Shown here: positions 40,870 through 41,426 of the stretch, piece by piece
How the letters are laid out: every line of letters begins with the position of its first letter
Numbering within the stretch: position 1 is the stretch's first letter
Assembly (NCBI GenBank): GCA_902760755.1
Contig: CACWHK010000030.1
Coordinates: 26,341-67,766 of the forward strand
Direction: 5' to 3'
Source of the DNA: an uncultured Lachnospiraceae bacterium
Lineage (GTDB): Bacteria > Bacillota > Clostridia > Lachnospirales > Lachnospiraceae
Length of the DNA stretch: 41,426 nt
The notes under the pieces: model-generated
Told to the model about the DNA's origin: nothing
Database searches by the model: none
What the model saw: only the letters and a program-made list of their open reading frames with translations
Position numbers and translations under genes: made by a program

Positions 40870-41426
40870 AGTTGTCATACCCTCTCTTTCTCAGTTTGCA
40901 GGCCGGGCAGTTTCCGCAGCCCTCGCCGATGATCCCGTTGTAGCAGGTGAGGGTCATATCCCGCACCAGTTCAAACCCGCCCAGTTCATCCGCCAGAGCC
41001 CAGGTCGCTTCCTTGTCGATCCACATCAGCGGTGTGATGATGTCAAACTCATACTCCATGGCCAGATTCAGTGTGGTGTTCAGGGACTTGATGAAGATAT
41101 CCCTGCAGTCCGGATAGCCGGAGAAATCACTCTGGGACACCCCTGTCAGGATGTCCGTCATCCCATGAGTCTTCGCGTAAATGGCCGCATAGGTAAGGAA
41201 CAGCAGATTCCGTCCCTCCACGAAGGAGTTCGGAGTTCCCTCCTCCGGTGCATCCGTATCCACGGGGATATCCGCCCGGGTCAGAGAGTTCGGTGCCAGC
41301 TGGTTCAGCTCCTGCAGGTTCAGGATCGTATGCTTTACCGAAAGTCTCTCGCAGATGGCTGCCGCGCATTCCAGTTCCTTCTTGTGTCTTTGGCCATAGT
41401 CAAAGGATATGGCCTCTGCTTCCCTG
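40832..41426 (-). CDS. queC: 7-cyano-7-deazaguanine synthase, C-terminal part (gene runs off the window)
   Basis: About 197 residues are present; the 5' end lies beyond 41426. The frame stays open to the edge and reads [19 protein letters not shown], then [33 protein letters not shown] and the zinc-binding [17 protein letters not shown]. These are diagnostic of QueC, which converts 7-carboxy-7-deazaguanine to preQ0 using ATP and ammonia in the queuosine pathway. The N-terminal PP-loop (SGGxDS) is not in the window. The 3' end overlaps the lipid kinase start. Confidence 0.95.
   Translation of the reverse strand, partial: REAEAISFDYGQRHKKELECAAAICERLSVKHTILNLQELNQLAPNSLTRADIPVDTDAPEEGTPNSFVEGRNLLFLTYAAIYAKTHGMTDILTGVSQSDFSGYPDCRDIFIKSLNTTLNLAMEYEFDIITPLMWIDKEATWALADELGGFELVRDMTLTCYNGIIGEGCGNCPACKLRKRGYDNYVAKKHDLHRES

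Overview
The window looks like the chromosome of an anaerobic Gram-positive Clostridia species, most likely Lachnospiraceae-like. The signs are strong AGGAGG-type ribosome sites, frequent TTG starts, sigma-A-type promoters, DUF1836 and YerC/YecD regulators, a rubredoxin, an Fe-S aldo/keto reductase, cell-wall-binding repeats and an AgrBDCA quorum-sensing locus. No rRNA, tRNA, CRISPR array, integrase or transposase was seen. The taxon is inferred from gene content only.

Layout. 0.1-1.1 kb: a membrane-anchored protein of unknown function. 1.2-6.9 kb (minus): one probable operon of cytoplasmic alpha-amylase, yerC-like regulator, CorC/HlyC-type CBS membrane protein, DUF1836 protein with a histone-like tail, and an ABC-F ATPase with one degenerate ATP site. 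7.1-9.1 kb (plus): an HD-domain protein overlapping citrate synthase. 9.3-16.1 kb (minus): a tight operon of HAD phosphatase, NADP-isocitrate dehydrogenase, a ~1000-residue J-domain/TPR protein and an HscC-type Hsp70. 16.3-16.8 kb: a small membrane protein. 16.9-25.3 kb (minus): purA; a MacB/FtsX-type ABC transporter with its own OmpR-type two-component system; purB.

25.4-37.9 kb is visibly richer in A+T and reads as an accessory island. It holds an Rpn-type nuclease with a small HTH partner, a secreted cell-wall-repeat protein, a complete agrDBCA locus whose autoinducer precursor has no cysteine, and a six-gene convergent operon. That operon encodes two related small secreted proteins, a membrane-anchored predicted beta-propeller with a CX4CXHX4C motif, an ABC ATPase, an internally duplicated ABC-2 permease and a lipoprotein. 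37.9-41.4 kb (minus) returns to housekeeping-type genes: rubredoxin, GNAT acetyltransferase, Fe-S aldo/keto reductase, YegS-type lipid kinase and the 3' part of queC.

The main discovery candidate is the agr regulon. Three promoters in the island carry the same architecture: two direct copies of a 12-bp box (consensus close to MCGCTTRTGTC) exactly 21 bp apart, then 7 bp, then a -35 element, then a -10 about 17 bp later. They lie upstream of agrDBCA itself, of the cell-wall-repeat protein, and of the six-gene operon. The simplest reading is that the LytTR regulator AgrA autoregulates its locus and switches on a surface protein and a secreted-protein/ABC-transporter cassette of unknown purpose. 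A bacteriocin-like or other cell-cell interaction role is possible but unproven.
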